From assembly GCF_900113545.1 (NCBI RefSeq), contig NZ_FOPS01000004.1:1-64000 (forward strand): a DNA stretch of 64,000 bases. Reading direction: 5' to 3'. The translations under genes and the position numbers were made by a program. Under the pieces are notes generated by a model, which saw only the letters and a list, made by a program, of their open reading frames with translations, made no database searches and was not told the origin of the DNA. This stretch comes from Neisseria elongata subsp. elongata. GTDB lineage: Bacteria > Pseudomonadota > Gammaproteobacteria > Burkholderiales > Neisseriaceae. Shown in pieces: positions 35,665 to 43,962 of this stretch (the first letter of the stretch is position 1; each line of letters begins with the position of its first letter).

Positions 35665-37326
35665 TCAGCGTGCCGCCATTTCCAGCAGTTCGGCGGCATG
35701 GCTGCGCGTGGTGGCGGTGAGGGTTTCGCCGCCGAGCATACGGGCGATTTCTTCCACCCGTTCTTCGGCGGAGAGTACGCGGATGCTGCTGACGGTTTGC
35801 TCGCCCTCGCTGTTTTTCCTGACCTGCCAATGCTGTTCGCCGCAGGCGGCCACTTGGGGCAGGTGGGTAACGGCCAGCACTTGGTGTTTCCTGCCGAGGC
35901 TTCTCAGGGCGCGGCCCACCATTTCGGCTACGCCGCCGCCGATGCCGGTGTCCACTTCGTCGAAAATCAGGGTCGGCGTTTGGGTGTATTGACTGGTGAC
36001 GACTTGCAGGGCGAGGCTGATGCGCGCCAGTTCGCCGCCGGAGGCGACTTTGTTCAGCGGGCGCAGCGGACTGCCTTTGTTGGCGGCCACTTGGTATTGC
36101 ACTTGTTCCAGTCCGAAGGCGGACGGGGAGGCGGGCAGCAGTTCGATGTGGAAGCGCGCGCCCTTCATGGCCAATTCCTGCATGTGGGCGGCGGTTTCGC
36201 TGCCGAGGCGTTCGGCGGCCTGACGGCGGCCGGCGGAAAGTTGCTGCGCCGCTTCGTGATATTGTTTTTCGCAGCGTTCGGCGGCGGCTTCGAGGGCGGC
36301 AATGTCGGCGGCGGCTTGAAGTTGTTGCAGCGCGGCTTCGATTTCCTGCATTTTAGCCGGCAAATCCTGCGGTTCGACGCGGTATTTGCGCGCCATGCCC
36401 ATCAGTTCGCCCAGGCGTTGTTCTTGTGCGGCCAGTTCGGCCGGATCGAGGTCGCTGCGGGAGGCTACGTCGCGCATGTTGGCGGATACTTCGCCCAATT
36501 CGGCTTCGATGCTGGCCAGAAGGTTCAGGCTTTCGTTGAAGCGCGGTTCTATGCGGCTGAGGGCTTCGAGTTTTTTCTGGCAGCGGTAGATTTGCGCCTG
36601 CAGGCCGTTGTCGCCGTTGATGGCTTCTTCGGTTTCCTGTGCGGCTTCCATCAGTTCTGCGGCGTGGGCGAGGCTGTCGTGGCTTTGGCTGACGGTTTCC
36701 CATTCGCCGGGCGCGGGGGCGAGGCGGCTGAGTTCGTCAAACTGCCATTCCAGCCGTTCGCGTTCGATTTGCAGGTTTTCGCTTTGGGTTTGGGCGGCCT
36801 TCAGGGCTTGGTTGGCGTTTTGCCAGCTTTGGTAGGCGGCTTTGACTTCGCTCGCCAGCGCGGTGCAGCCGGCAAAGGCATCCAGCAGTTCGCGCTGCGC
36901 GGCTTCTTGGTTGAGCGAGTGGTGGGCGTTTTGGCCGTGAATGTCGATCAGGCGGCTGCCTATGCTTTTCAGTTGCGACAGGGTGGCGGCCTGGTTGTTG
37001 ATGTAGCTGCGGCTTTTTCCTTTGGCATCGATGATGCGGCGGACGGAGAGTTCTTCCGCATCTTCCGCCAGCAGCCCTTGTTCGCGCAGTTCGGCCTGCA
37101 ATTCGGGCAGTTCGGAAAGGTCGAACAGGGCGGAGAGGCGTGCTTCTGCCGCACCCTGCCTGATTTGGCCGTAGTCGGCCTTGTCGCCCAACAGCAGGCC
37201 GATGGCGTCGAGGGTGATGGATTTTCCGGCGCCGGTTTCGCCGGTCAATACGGTGAAACCGGGTTGGAAGTCGAGGTTGAGTCGGTCTACGATGACGAAG
37301 TCGTTGAGGGAAAGTGCCAGCAGCAT
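35665..37326 (-). CDS. recN: DNA repair protein RecN
   Basis: 553 residues, the family size. Walker A is GETGAGKS (29-36). A long coiled coil spans about 150-370 with many Gln, Glu and Ala. The C-terminal ABC signature is KVASGGELARISLALQ, and Walker B is LIFDEVDTGIGGGVAE. RecN is an SMC-like ATPase for double-strand break repair. In Neisseria it matters for resistance to oxidative damage and for transformation. AAGGATTCACC precedes the ATG. Confidence 0.96.
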   Translation of the reverse strand: MLLALSLNDFVIVDRLNLDFQPGFTVLTGETGAGKSITLDAIGLLLGDKADYGQIRQGAAEARLSALFDLSELPELQAELREQGLLAEDAEELSVRRIIDAKGKSRSYINNQAATLSQLKSIGSRLIDIHGQNAHHSLNQEAAQRELLDAFAGCTALASEVKAAYQSWQNANQALKAAQTQSENLQIERERLEWQFDELSRLAPAPGEWETVSQSHDSLAHAAELMEAAQETEEAINGDNGLQAQIYRCQKKLEALSRIEPRFNESLNLLASIEAELGEVSANMRDVASRSDLDPAELAAQEQRLGELMGMARKYRVEPQDLPAKMQEIEAALQQLQAAADIAALEAAAERCEKQYHEAAQQLSAGRRQAAERLGSETAAHMQELAMKGARFHIELLPASPSAFGLEQVQYQVAANKGSPLRPLNKVASGGELARISLALQVVTSQYTQTPTLIFDEVDTGIGGGVAEMVGRALRSLGRKHQVLAVTHLPQVAACGEQHWQVRKNSEGEQTVSSIRVLSAEERVEEIARMLGGETLTATTRSHAAELLEMAAR

Positions 37327-37438
37327 GGTGAATCCTTTGGATGTCGTGGGCGGCGATTATATAGGGGAAGCGGCCGTGAGACGACTGTTTGCTTGTCTTG
37401 AGCGGTCGCGACGGAGCAAAGGCCGTCTGAAAGTAAGG

Positions 37439-37444
37439 TATAAT
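37439..37444 (+). promoter_or_regulatory. -10 box of prmB
   Basis: TATAAT lies 34 bases before the prmB start, just after a DUS. The -35 region is poor. Confidence 0.4.
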
Positions 37445-37477
37445 CCGCGCCGTTTTTAAAATCACACCGGATAAATT

Positions 37478-38377
37478 ATGTTTAAAGAAGCCGAACGATA
37501 CCTTTCCACCGTGCGCGATATGTTGCGCTTTGCCGTCAGCCGTTTCAATGAGGCGGGGCTGGCGTTCGGCCATGGCAGCGACAATGCGCACGACGAAGCC
37601 GCTTATCTGATCCTGCACACGCTGAATCTGCCGCTGGATTTGCTGGAACCCTATCTGGATGCGGTTTTGCTGCCGTCTGAAAAACGCCGCCTGCTGGCTT
37701 TGATCGAGCGGCGGGTAAACGAACGTGTGCCGGTGGCGTATTTGACGAATCAGGCTTGGCAGGGCGAATTTGATTTTTATGTGGACGAACGGGTGCTTGT
37801 GCCGCGTTCGTTTATTTACGAGCTGCTGGGCGAGCCGCTGCGCCCGTGGATAGAGTATGACGAGCTGGTGCATACGGCTTTGGATTTGTGTACCGGCAGC
37901 GGCTGCCTGGCCATCCAGATGGCGCATCATTATCCGGCGGCGGACGTCGATGCGGTCGATATCAGCCTGGATGCGCTGGAAGTGGCGGCCATTAATGTGG
38001 AAGATTACGGCTTGGAAGACCGCATCAATCTGATTCATACGGATTTGTTCGAAGGCTTGGAAGGCACTTACGATTTAATCGTTTCCAATCCGCCCTATGT
38101 CGATGCCGAGTCGGTGGCCGAACTGCCGCCGGAATATTTGCACGAGCCGGAAGAGGCCTTGGGCAGCGGCGAAGACGGACTGGACGCGACGCGGCAGATT
38201 ATTCTGCAGGCGGCGAAGTTCCTCAATCCGCGCGGCGTGCTGCTGGTGGAAATCGGCCACAACCGCGATGTGTTGGAAGCCGCTTATCCCGAACTGCCGT
38301 TTACCTGGCTGGAAACCAGCGGCGGCGACGGCTTCGTGTTCCTGCTGACGCGCGAACAGTTGCTGGGTAAGGAATAG
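37478..38377 (+). CDS. prmB: Ribosomal protein L3 N5-glutamine methyltransferase PrmB
   Basis: 299 residues. An N-terminal helical domain is followed by a SAM-binding Rossmann fold with DLCTGSGCLAIQMAHHYP, and the catalytic NPPY in IVSNPPYVDAESV. The VLVPRSFIYELL motif separates PrmB from PrmC, which has VLIPRPDTE. It methylates a glutamine of ribosomal protein L3. Confidence 0.93.
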   Translation: MFKEAERYLSTVRDMLRFAVSRFNEAGLAFGHGSDNAHDEAAYLILHTLNLPLDLLEPYLDAVLLPSEKRRLLALIERRVNERVPVAYLTNQAWQGEFDFYVDERVLVPRSFIYELLGEPLRPWIEYDELVHTALDLCTGSGCLAIQMAHHYPAADVDAVDISLDALEVAAINVEDYGLEDRINLIHTDLFEGLEGTYDLIVSNPPYVDAESVAELPPEYLHEPEEALGSGEDGLDATRQIILQAAKFLNPRGVLLVEIGHNRDVLEAAYPELPFTWLETSGGDGFVFLLTREQLLGKE

Positions 38378-38410
38378 GCGGAAGCAGTGCCGCCCGGCAT
38401 TGAAAAAAGC

Positions 38411-38467
38411 CTGAGGCCGTCTGAAAACCGTTTTTCTTGTCGGAAACGGTTTTTCAGACGGCCTCAG
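38411..38467. terminator. Extended DUS hairpin between convergent prmB and the hydrolase gene
   Basis: CTGAGGCCGTCTGAAAACCG and CGGTTTTTCAGACGGCCTCAG give a stem of about 20 pairs. It is a bidirectional terminator. Confidence 0.85.
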
Positions 38468-38482
38468 CCGTGACGGGCTGCC

Positions 38483-39130
38483 TTATCGGGCATCTGCCTG
38501 TTGCAGTACGGCGGGGGCGAAACGTTGGATGGTGTCGCGCAGGGGAATCAATTTGCCGTGGAAGAAATGCGAGGCTTGGGGGATGAGGATGACGGGGATG
38601 TCTTGTCCGGCCGCCCAGTCCAATGCCTGCTGCGGTTTGACGACTTCGTCCAGCTCGCCGTGTATCAGCAGGGTGCGGGCCGGGTTCGGCGCGTCGGGTT
38701 CGCGTTCGCGATCGTAGTGGCGCACGGCAGGGCCCATCAGCAGCAGTAAGTCAGGGGTCTGGCGGGCGGCAGCGAAAAGGGAAACGTAGCCGCCGAAGGA
38801 AAAGCCCGCGATGACCAGTTTCGGTGCTTCGGGGTGGCGGCTGCGGGCGTAGTCGATAACGGCCAGGCAGTCTTCCGTTTCGCCACGGCCGTAATCGTGT
38901 TCGCCGCCGCTGTTGCCGACGCCGCGCAGGTTGGGCAGGTAACAGTGGAAGCCCAGCCGGTTGAGTGCTTTGGCTGCGGTTTGGATGACTTTGTTGGTGT
39001 TGGTGCCGCCTTGCAGCGGGTTGGGGTGGTTGATGACCGCCACGCCCTGCGGGGCGGTTTGCGACGGCAGGAAAATGGTTTCGAGCGTGCCTACGGGGCC
39101 GTTGATGCTCAAAACTTCCGGTTGGTTCAT
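38483..39130 (-). CDS. Alpha/beta hydrolase
   Basis: 215 residues. The nucleophile elbow is IAGFSFGGYVS (Ser at about 111). The acid is in HGELDEVVKPQQ and the histidine in QASHFFHGKL. HPNPLQGGTNTNKV is a conserved N-terminal block of this short cytosolic hydrolase family. No signal peptide is present. The substrate is unknown. It is divergent from the PF10136 protein gene. Confidence 0.88.
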   Translation of the reverse strand: MNQPEVLSINGPVGTLETIFLPSQTAPQGVAVINHPNPLQGGTNTNKVIQTAAKALNRLGFHCYLPNLRGVGNSGGEHDYGRGETEDCLAVIDYARSRHPEAPKLVIAGFSFGGYVSLFAAARQTPDLLLLMGPAVRHYDREREPDAPNPARTLLIHGELDEVVKPQQALDWAAGQDIPVILIPQASHFFHGKLIPLRDTIQRFAPAVLQQADAR

Positions 39131-39286
39131 GATGGCGTTCCTTGCGGTTTCGGATGGCGGATTGTAAAGGCGGCAGTCGGGCTTTGTCTATGAAGGATGC
39201 CCGAAACGATTTTTCAGACGGCCTTTACATCACCGCGCCTTTCCGTTATTTTCCTTCTCCCGCTTTCCACACCAAACATTCTAATC

Positions 39287-41314
39287 ATGAAAAAAATTAC
39301 TCCGGACAACCTGCCCGTCCTGCTGGCCGAGGCCCTAGCGAAAAAGGATATGGCGACGATACTCGATGCGCTGGTGCAATTTTTGCGCAGGGGCGGTATC
39401 AGGCGCGCGGGGCAGCGTTTCGACCTTCTGCTGGATGTACTGCGGCGTGATTCGGAATTGGCGGCACTGTTCGGCAGCCGTTTTTACCAATGGCTGGGCA
39501 GCGTACACGTTTATCCGGCCTTGGTCGGCTTGGGCATTTTTTCGCGCAGCGGTTTTGCACGCGAAATCGGTATCCGAATCTATGAACGCTTTATGCCGTC
39601 GTTTAAGGATTTGAATAACCTGCGCGATGTCTTCCTGCATCTGTTTCATTCGCAGAACGATGAGAAATGGCTGGAAACCATTAACTTGCGCCGTTGGTTG
39701 AAGCTGTACGGCTGCCTGCGTGCGGGCGCGGAGGATGCAACGGTTCAGACGGCCGCAAGGCATCTGACGCAGGCGCGGCTTCATGCTTTGGAAATGCTGT
39801 CGATTTGGGTAGCGGCGGAGGAATTGGAACCCGAGTTTACCCGCATCGAACCGAAACTGATGGAAGTGGATTCTGCATTCGTCGCCCTGCATCAGGAAAT
39901 CAGCCGGCTGGTGGCGCATTACCGCCTGCCGGATTACAAAGAGGCATTCGATACCGCCCACCTCGAAGTGATGATGGAACAATGCCGGCAGCAGGTGGAG
40001 AGGCTCCGCAAACGGGGCACCGGCGCGGGCGCGGGCTCGTCGGTCAAGGTGGCGCACCTATTGGAAAGGCTGTCGCAAACGCTCGACCGTTTGGATGTGC
40101 TGCTGGAAATCCAAACGGCTGAAAACGGCCGTGCCTACCGCCGCCATACCGTGCGTTTGCTGCGTTCCCTGACGATGGCCGCCGTAGAACAGCACAGCAC
40201 GGAGCTGCTGAGGAGGCGCAGCATCAAAATGCTGGCGCGCAGCATTTCGGAGAACACCAGCGGCCACGGCGAACATTACATCACGCGCAACAGGCGCGAA
40301 TATTGGGGCATGTTGGCTTCGGCTTCGGGCGGCGGCGTGATTATCGCCCTGATGGCGGGCAATAAAATCAACATCGCCGGCTGGGGTTTGGGCGATTTTA
40401 CAACCGCCCTGCTGTCCGGCCTGAACTACGGCTTGGGCTTTATGTTCATCCACATGGTGCACTGCACCGTGGCCACCAAACAGCCTGCCATGACCGCTTC
40501 CCGCATCGCCGAATCGGTGGAGCAGGGCGACAAGGTGCGCGGCGCGGTGGAAGGCAAACTGGCCAAACTGCTGATCGACGTCGCGCGTTCGCAGACCGTG
40601 GCGGTGTTCGGCAACGTTTGTATTGCCGTACTGGTGGCCACGCTGGTGTCGCTGTCTTTCGCGCAAAACAACGGTCGGCCGTTCTTGGATGCCGATGCGG
40701 TTGCCTACCAGTTCAAATCGCTCCAGCCGTTTACCCAGCCGACGCTGTGGTATGCCGCAATCGCGGGCGTGTGGCTGTTTTGCTCTGGTATCATCTCCGG
40801 CTTTTTCGACAACCGCGCCGACTACCTCAACCTGCGCCAACGCTTGACGGTGCAGCCGTTGCTGAAAAAAATCCTGCCGCCGGGCATCCGCGCCCGTTTG
40901 GCCGACTATCTGCATCGCCACTACGGCTCGCTGGCGGGCAATTTCATTTTCGGCATGCTGTTGGGCATGACGGGCTGGGTCGGCCATCTGCTCGGCCTGC
41001 CGCTGGACATCCGCCACGTCGCCTTTTCTTCGGCCAATTTGGGTTACGCCGCCGTCAGCGACGGCAGTAACATTCTATATTTCCTGATAAATCTGGCTTT
41101 TGTGTTGATGATAGGCGTAGTAAACCTGTTGGTCAGCTTCTCGCTCGCGCTGATTGTCGCCCTGCGTTCGCGCGGCACGCGCATCGAAAGCCTGTCGAAA
41201 CTGATAGACTCGATGTGGATGCAGATCAAAGCCAATCCGATGAGTCTGATTTATCCTGTTCAGACGGCCTCCGAAATCCAAAAAGCAGTAAAAGAAAACA
41301 AAAACGGCGGATAG
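39287..41314 (+). CDS. PF10136-type membrane protein (annotated elsewhere as 'site-specific recombinase')
   Basis: 675 residues from the ATG at 39287. An in-frame ATG at 39197 would translate a DUS and is rejected. No clear ribosome binding site precedes it. The N-terminal 340 residues are soluble and helical. The C-terminal half has about six membrane segments, including GGGVIIALMAGNKI, FGNVCIAVLVATLVSLSF, YAAIAGVWLFCSGIISGFF and FLINLAFVLMIGVVNLLVSF. The family name implies recombination, but no recombinase catalytic motif is visible. A role in the membrane seems more likely. A DUS overlaps the 3' end of the coding region. Confidence 0.75.
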   Translation: MKKITPDNLPVLLAEALAKKDMATILDALVQFLRRGGIRRAGQRFDLLLDVLRRDSELAALFGSRFYQWLGSVHVYPALVGLGIFSRSGFAREIGIRIYERFMPSFKDLNNLRDVFLHLFHSQNDEKWLETINLRRWLKLYGCLRAGAEDATVQTAARHLTQARLHALEMLSIWVAAEELEPEFTRIEPKLMEVDSAFVALHQEISRLVAHYRLPDYKEAFDTAHLEVMMEQCRQQVERLRKRGTGAGAGSSVKVAHLLERLSQTLDRLDVLLEIQTAENGRAYRRHTVRLLRSLTMAAVEQHSTELLRRRSIKMLARSISENTSGHGEHYITRNRREYWGMLASASGGGVIIALMAGNKINIAGWGLGDFTTALLSGLNYGLGFMFIHMVHCTVATKQPAMTASRIAESVEQGDKVRGAVEGKLAKLLIDVARSQTVAVFGNVCIAVLVATLVSLSFAQNNGRPFLDADAVAYQFKSLQPFTQPTLWYAAIAGVWLFCSGIISGFFDNRADYLNLRQRLTVQPLLKKILPPGIRARLADYLHRHYGSLAGNFIFGMLLGMTGWVGHLLGLPLDIRHVAFSSANLGYAAVSDGSNILYFLINLAFVLMIGVVNLLVSFSLALIVALRSRGTRIESLSKLIDSMWMQIKANPMSLIYPVQTASEIQKAVKENKNGG

Positions 41315-41354
41315 GCCGTCTGAAAAAAGTAAATCCATTTAGCGAGGCACAACC

Positions 41355-41978
41355 ATGCAGGCACAATTTCTAACACTCGACGGCATCGATGGTTCGGGTA
41401 AATCCACCCATCTGGAAACCATGCGCGAATGGTTTGAACGGCGCGGAATGCCGGTTCTGTTCACCCGCGAGCCGGGCGGCACGCCTTTGGGCGAGGAATT
41501 ACGCCGCCTGCTGTTATCGCCCGACAGCCGCGTCGGACTGCGTACCGAAACCCTGCTGATGTTCGCCGCCCGCCGCCAGCATTTGGAAGACGTGATATTG
41601 CCGGCTTTGGATAAAGGCACCCACGTCGTTTCCGACCGTTTCACCGATGCCACCTTCGCTTATCAGGGCGGCGGGCGCGGTATTCCGGCGGCGGACATCG
41701 AAGTGTTGGAAAACTGGGTGCAGGGCAGCCTGCGCCCGAACCTGACCCTGCTGTTGGACGTGCCGCTTGAGGTATCGTTCGAACGTATTGCCCGTTCGCG
41801 CGAGAAAGACCGTTTCGAACAGGAAGAGGCGGAGTTTTTCGCCCGCGTGCGCCGTGCTTATCTCGACCGTGCCGCCGGCCATCCGCAACGCTACCGCGTC
41901 ATCGACAGCAACCGGAGCAGGGAAGAAGTGCGTGCGGCGGTGGAAGCAGCCTTGCAGGCGCATTTCGAGGCCGTCTGA
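41355..41978 (+). CDS. tmk: Thymidylate kinase
   Basis: 207 residues. The P-loop is GIDGSGKS (10-17), the Arg motif is FTREPGGTPLGEELR, SDRF binds nucleotide, and the lid has SREKDRFEQE. It makes dTDP from dTMP. The stop TGA is provided by a DUS (GAG GCC GTC TGA), so the last two residues before it (Ala-Val) are DUS-encoded. Confidence 0.96.
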   Translation: MQAQFLTLDGIDGSGKSTHLETMREWFERRGMPVLFTREPGGTPLGEELRRLLLSPDSRVGLRTETLLMFAARRQHLEDVILPALDKGTHVVSDRFTDATFAYQGGGRGIPAADIEVLENWVQGSLRPNLTLLLDVPLEVSFERIARSREKDRFEQEEAEFFARVRRAYLDRAAGHPQRYRVIDSNRSREEVRAAVEAALQAHFEAV

Positions 41979-42038
41979 AAACAGCGGACGCTTGTCGTAC
42001 GGCCGTTTGATTTTTGAATCGAGTTGTTGTTTGCGCGA

Positions 42039-42145
42039 TATCGTGGATTAAATTTAAATCAGGACAAGGCGACGAAGCCGCAGACAGTACAAATAGTACG
42101 GCAAGGCGAGGCAACGCCGTACTGGTTTAAATTTAATCCACTATA
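42039..42145. repeat. Correia repeat-enclosed element (CREE), 107 bp, opposite orientation
   Basis: The left end is TATCGTGGATTAAATTTAAA and the right end TTTAAATTTAATCCACTATA. The core has ACAAGGCGACGAAGCC and CGAGGCAACGCCGTACTGG, the reverse complement of the element at 5245-5351. It lies between tmk and purE, which converge. Confidence 0.9.
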
Positions 42146-42152
42146 AAAAAAC

Positions 42153-42189
42153 GCCGAATTCATGATTGATTCATGAGTTCGGCATTTTT
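42153..42189. terminator. Rho-independent terminator between tmk and purE
   Basis: GCCGAAtTCATGA and TCATGAgTTCGGC pair, with AAAAAA before and ATTTTTT after. It directly follows the CREE. Confidence 0.75.
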
Positions 42190-42367
42190 TGTGCGGTAAA
42201 TCCGTTTTATGCTTGCTATGGAATGGGATTCCCTCAGCCTGAAGAGCTTAAGGTCTGAGATGCCGTCGATATGAAGCGGGCCGGTTTGCATGATTCATGC
42301 AAACAGTAAAAGCGGATAAAGCCGCCATACTCTTTTCAGACGGCCTCATTATTGATTTCTGCCAAAC

Positions 42368-42856
42368 CTATTCTTTGGCAGGAAGCTCCATTTCCAAAAC
42401 GGTCTGTTTCTGCCGTTCGCGGAAATCGGCCAGTTTGGCCGCCAGTTCGGGATCGTGGTTGGACAGCAGGGAAACCGCAAACAGCGCGGCATTTGCCGCT
42501 CCCGCTTCGCCGATGGCGAAGGTGGCGACGGGTATGCCTTTGGGCATTTGGACGATGGACAAGAGGGAATCTTCGCCCCTCAGATATTTGCTCGGCACGG
42601 GTACGCCCAGTACGGGCAGGGTGGTTTTTGCCGCCACCATGCCGGGCAGATGGGCCGCGCCGCCCGCTCCGGCGATAATGGCCTGAATGCCGCGTTCGCG
42701 TGCGGTTTCCGCGTATTCGAACATCAAGTCCGGCGTGCGGTGAGCGGAAACGACGCGCGCTTCGTAAGAAATACCGAATTGTTCGAGAAATTGGGCGGCA
42801 TGCCGCATAACGGGCCAGTCGCTGTTGCTGCCCATGATGATGCCGATTTTTGCCAT
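42368..42856 (-). CDS. purE: N5-carboxyaminoimidazole ribonucleotide mutase
   Basis: 162 residues. Class I PurE motifs are [26 protein letters not shown] and [12 protein letters not shown]. The start follows TAAGGAACCACC. It rearranges N5-CAIR to CAIR in purine synthesis. No purK is next to it. Between its stop and the upstream CREE lies about 220 bp with a TTTGCATGATTCATGCAAA palindrome (about 42286-42304) of unknown use. Confidence 0.96.
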   Translation of the reverse strand: MAKIGIIMGSNSDWPVMRHAAQFLEQFGISYEARVVSAHRTPDLMFEYAETARERGIQAIIAGAGGAAHLPGMVAAKTTLPVLGVPVPSKYLRGEDSLLSIVQMPKGIPVATFAIGEAGAANAALFAVSLLSNHDPELAAKLADFRERQKQTVLEMELPAKE

Positions 42857-42994
42857 GGTGGTTCCTTAATCGTTTGATGGGTGGGTAGGGTTTCAAACCC
42901 TGAGGATGCTGGTTTTGATTTTGCCTGAAACAGGTATCGTTTCAAAAACGGCAGGCGTTGCCGGAATGCTCCGCAGTCCGCCCCGCCGCCGGTT

Positions 42995-43603
42995 CTAACG
43001 CCAAATTTTCAAATTTTTGATATTTTGCCGTGCTTTGGAAAAAATGTCTTCCGATTCTTGCGCATTGTTGTTGCCGGAATGGTTGGCATTGGCCGCATCG
43101 TCGTCGATAAAGGCGGGGAATACAGCCGGATTTTGTGTGCGGCGCGAATTTTGGAAGGCTGCCCGAACCGCTGCTTCGGCTTCCAATTCGTCGTAAGAAG
43201 ATTTGGCGGCCAAATATTTTTGCACGGCGGGGATAAAACCTTTGTCGTGATGGCTGATATGGGTAAACAGCCAGTTGTGCAGTATGCCCAGCAGTTCTTG
43301 TCCGATGTCTTCGCCTTCGCGCTGTTTTTGTTGGATTTCCCTGACTTTATCGACAAAACGCTGATGGATTTGTTTGTGTTGTTTGCCGAGCGGATATCCG
43401 GCATCGTCCATCAGTTTTTCTTCATCGGAAAAATGTTCGACCGTATAGCGGATTAGGTCTTCGATGATTTTTCCCTCCGCCTCGAAATCCTTGCGTTGAT
43501 TGGCTTCGTGCAGTTCGTTAATGCAGCGGACCAGGATCTTATGCTGCTCATCCACCAATTCTATGTGGGTGTCGAGATCCGGAGTCCAGTCGAAATAGCT
43601 CAT
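42995..43603 (-). CDS. Bacteriohemerythrin with C-terminal extension
   Basis: 202 residues from the ATG at 43603, with AGGAAACAATAAA before it. The 19 codons upstream in frame are not conserved-looking. The diiron ligands are all present: His21, His57, Glu61, His76, His80, His115 and Asp120. Typical single-domain proteins end near residue 135. Here about 65 more polar residues follow (AAFQNSRRTQNPAVF, ANANHSGNNN, KARQNIKNLKIWR). It binds O2 and may sense, store or deliver it, or handle nitric oxide. A class II FNR-like site lies upstream. Confidence 0.9.
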   Translation of the reverse strand: MSYFDWTPDLDTHIELVDEQHKILVRCINELHEANQRKDFEAEGKIIEDLIRYTVEHFSDEEKLMDDAGYPLGKQHKQIHQRFVDKVREIQQKQREGEDIGQELLGILHNWLFTHISHHDKGFIPAVQKYLAAKSSYDELEAEAAVRAAFQNSRRTQNPAVFPAFIDDDAANANHSGNNNAQESEDIFSKARQNIKNLKIWR

Positions 43604-43962
43604 TTTATTGTTTCCTGTTCTGATGGTTTTCCCTGTGAGGGGGGTATTGTAATGATGCAAGTACTCTGCGGCTTAATCTAAGTCAAAGAATATAGCCGGC
43701 AGGAAGCGCATCATTTCAGACGGCCTGAATGGGAGGGTGCAGGCTGCTTAAGAATGAGATTGATACAATCGGGCTGATTTAAAGCATTTATGATTTCGAT
43801 ATGTTAAGTCTGCCGCATGTTTTGTCGTTTTTGTGTTAATCTTATAAGCGGGCTTCACACTACCATCTTTAGTCTCCCCACATAAAGGTACTGCGGGCGA
43901 TCGTTTGCCCGGAGTCATAACTCAGGCCCTTGTGTTTATTTATATATTCTAAGGATTCAACC
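43604..43962. other. Divergent regulatory region between hemerythrin and cstA
   Basis: No gene is seen. It holds the hemerythrin promoter with an FNR-like site, one AG-DUS near 43717, and a long cstA leader with a short CGGGC/GCCCG hairpin (about 43893-43911). Confidence 0.55.
43646..43686 (-). promoter_or_regulatory. Candidate FNR-dependent promoter of the hemerythrin gene
   Basis: The plus strand reads TTAATCTAAGTCAA at 43673-43686, matching TTGAT-N4-ATCAA at 8 of 10 positions. On the minus strand TACAAT (43651-43646) lies at the distance that puts the site centre near -40.5. That is the class II activator position. Confidence 0.45.

Noticed and set aside
42283-42305. TTTGCATGATTCATGCAAA palindrome as a riboswitch or operator of purE
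   Set aside because: It lies downstream of purE, not in its leader, and no known regulator motif matches. At most it is a weak hairpin.
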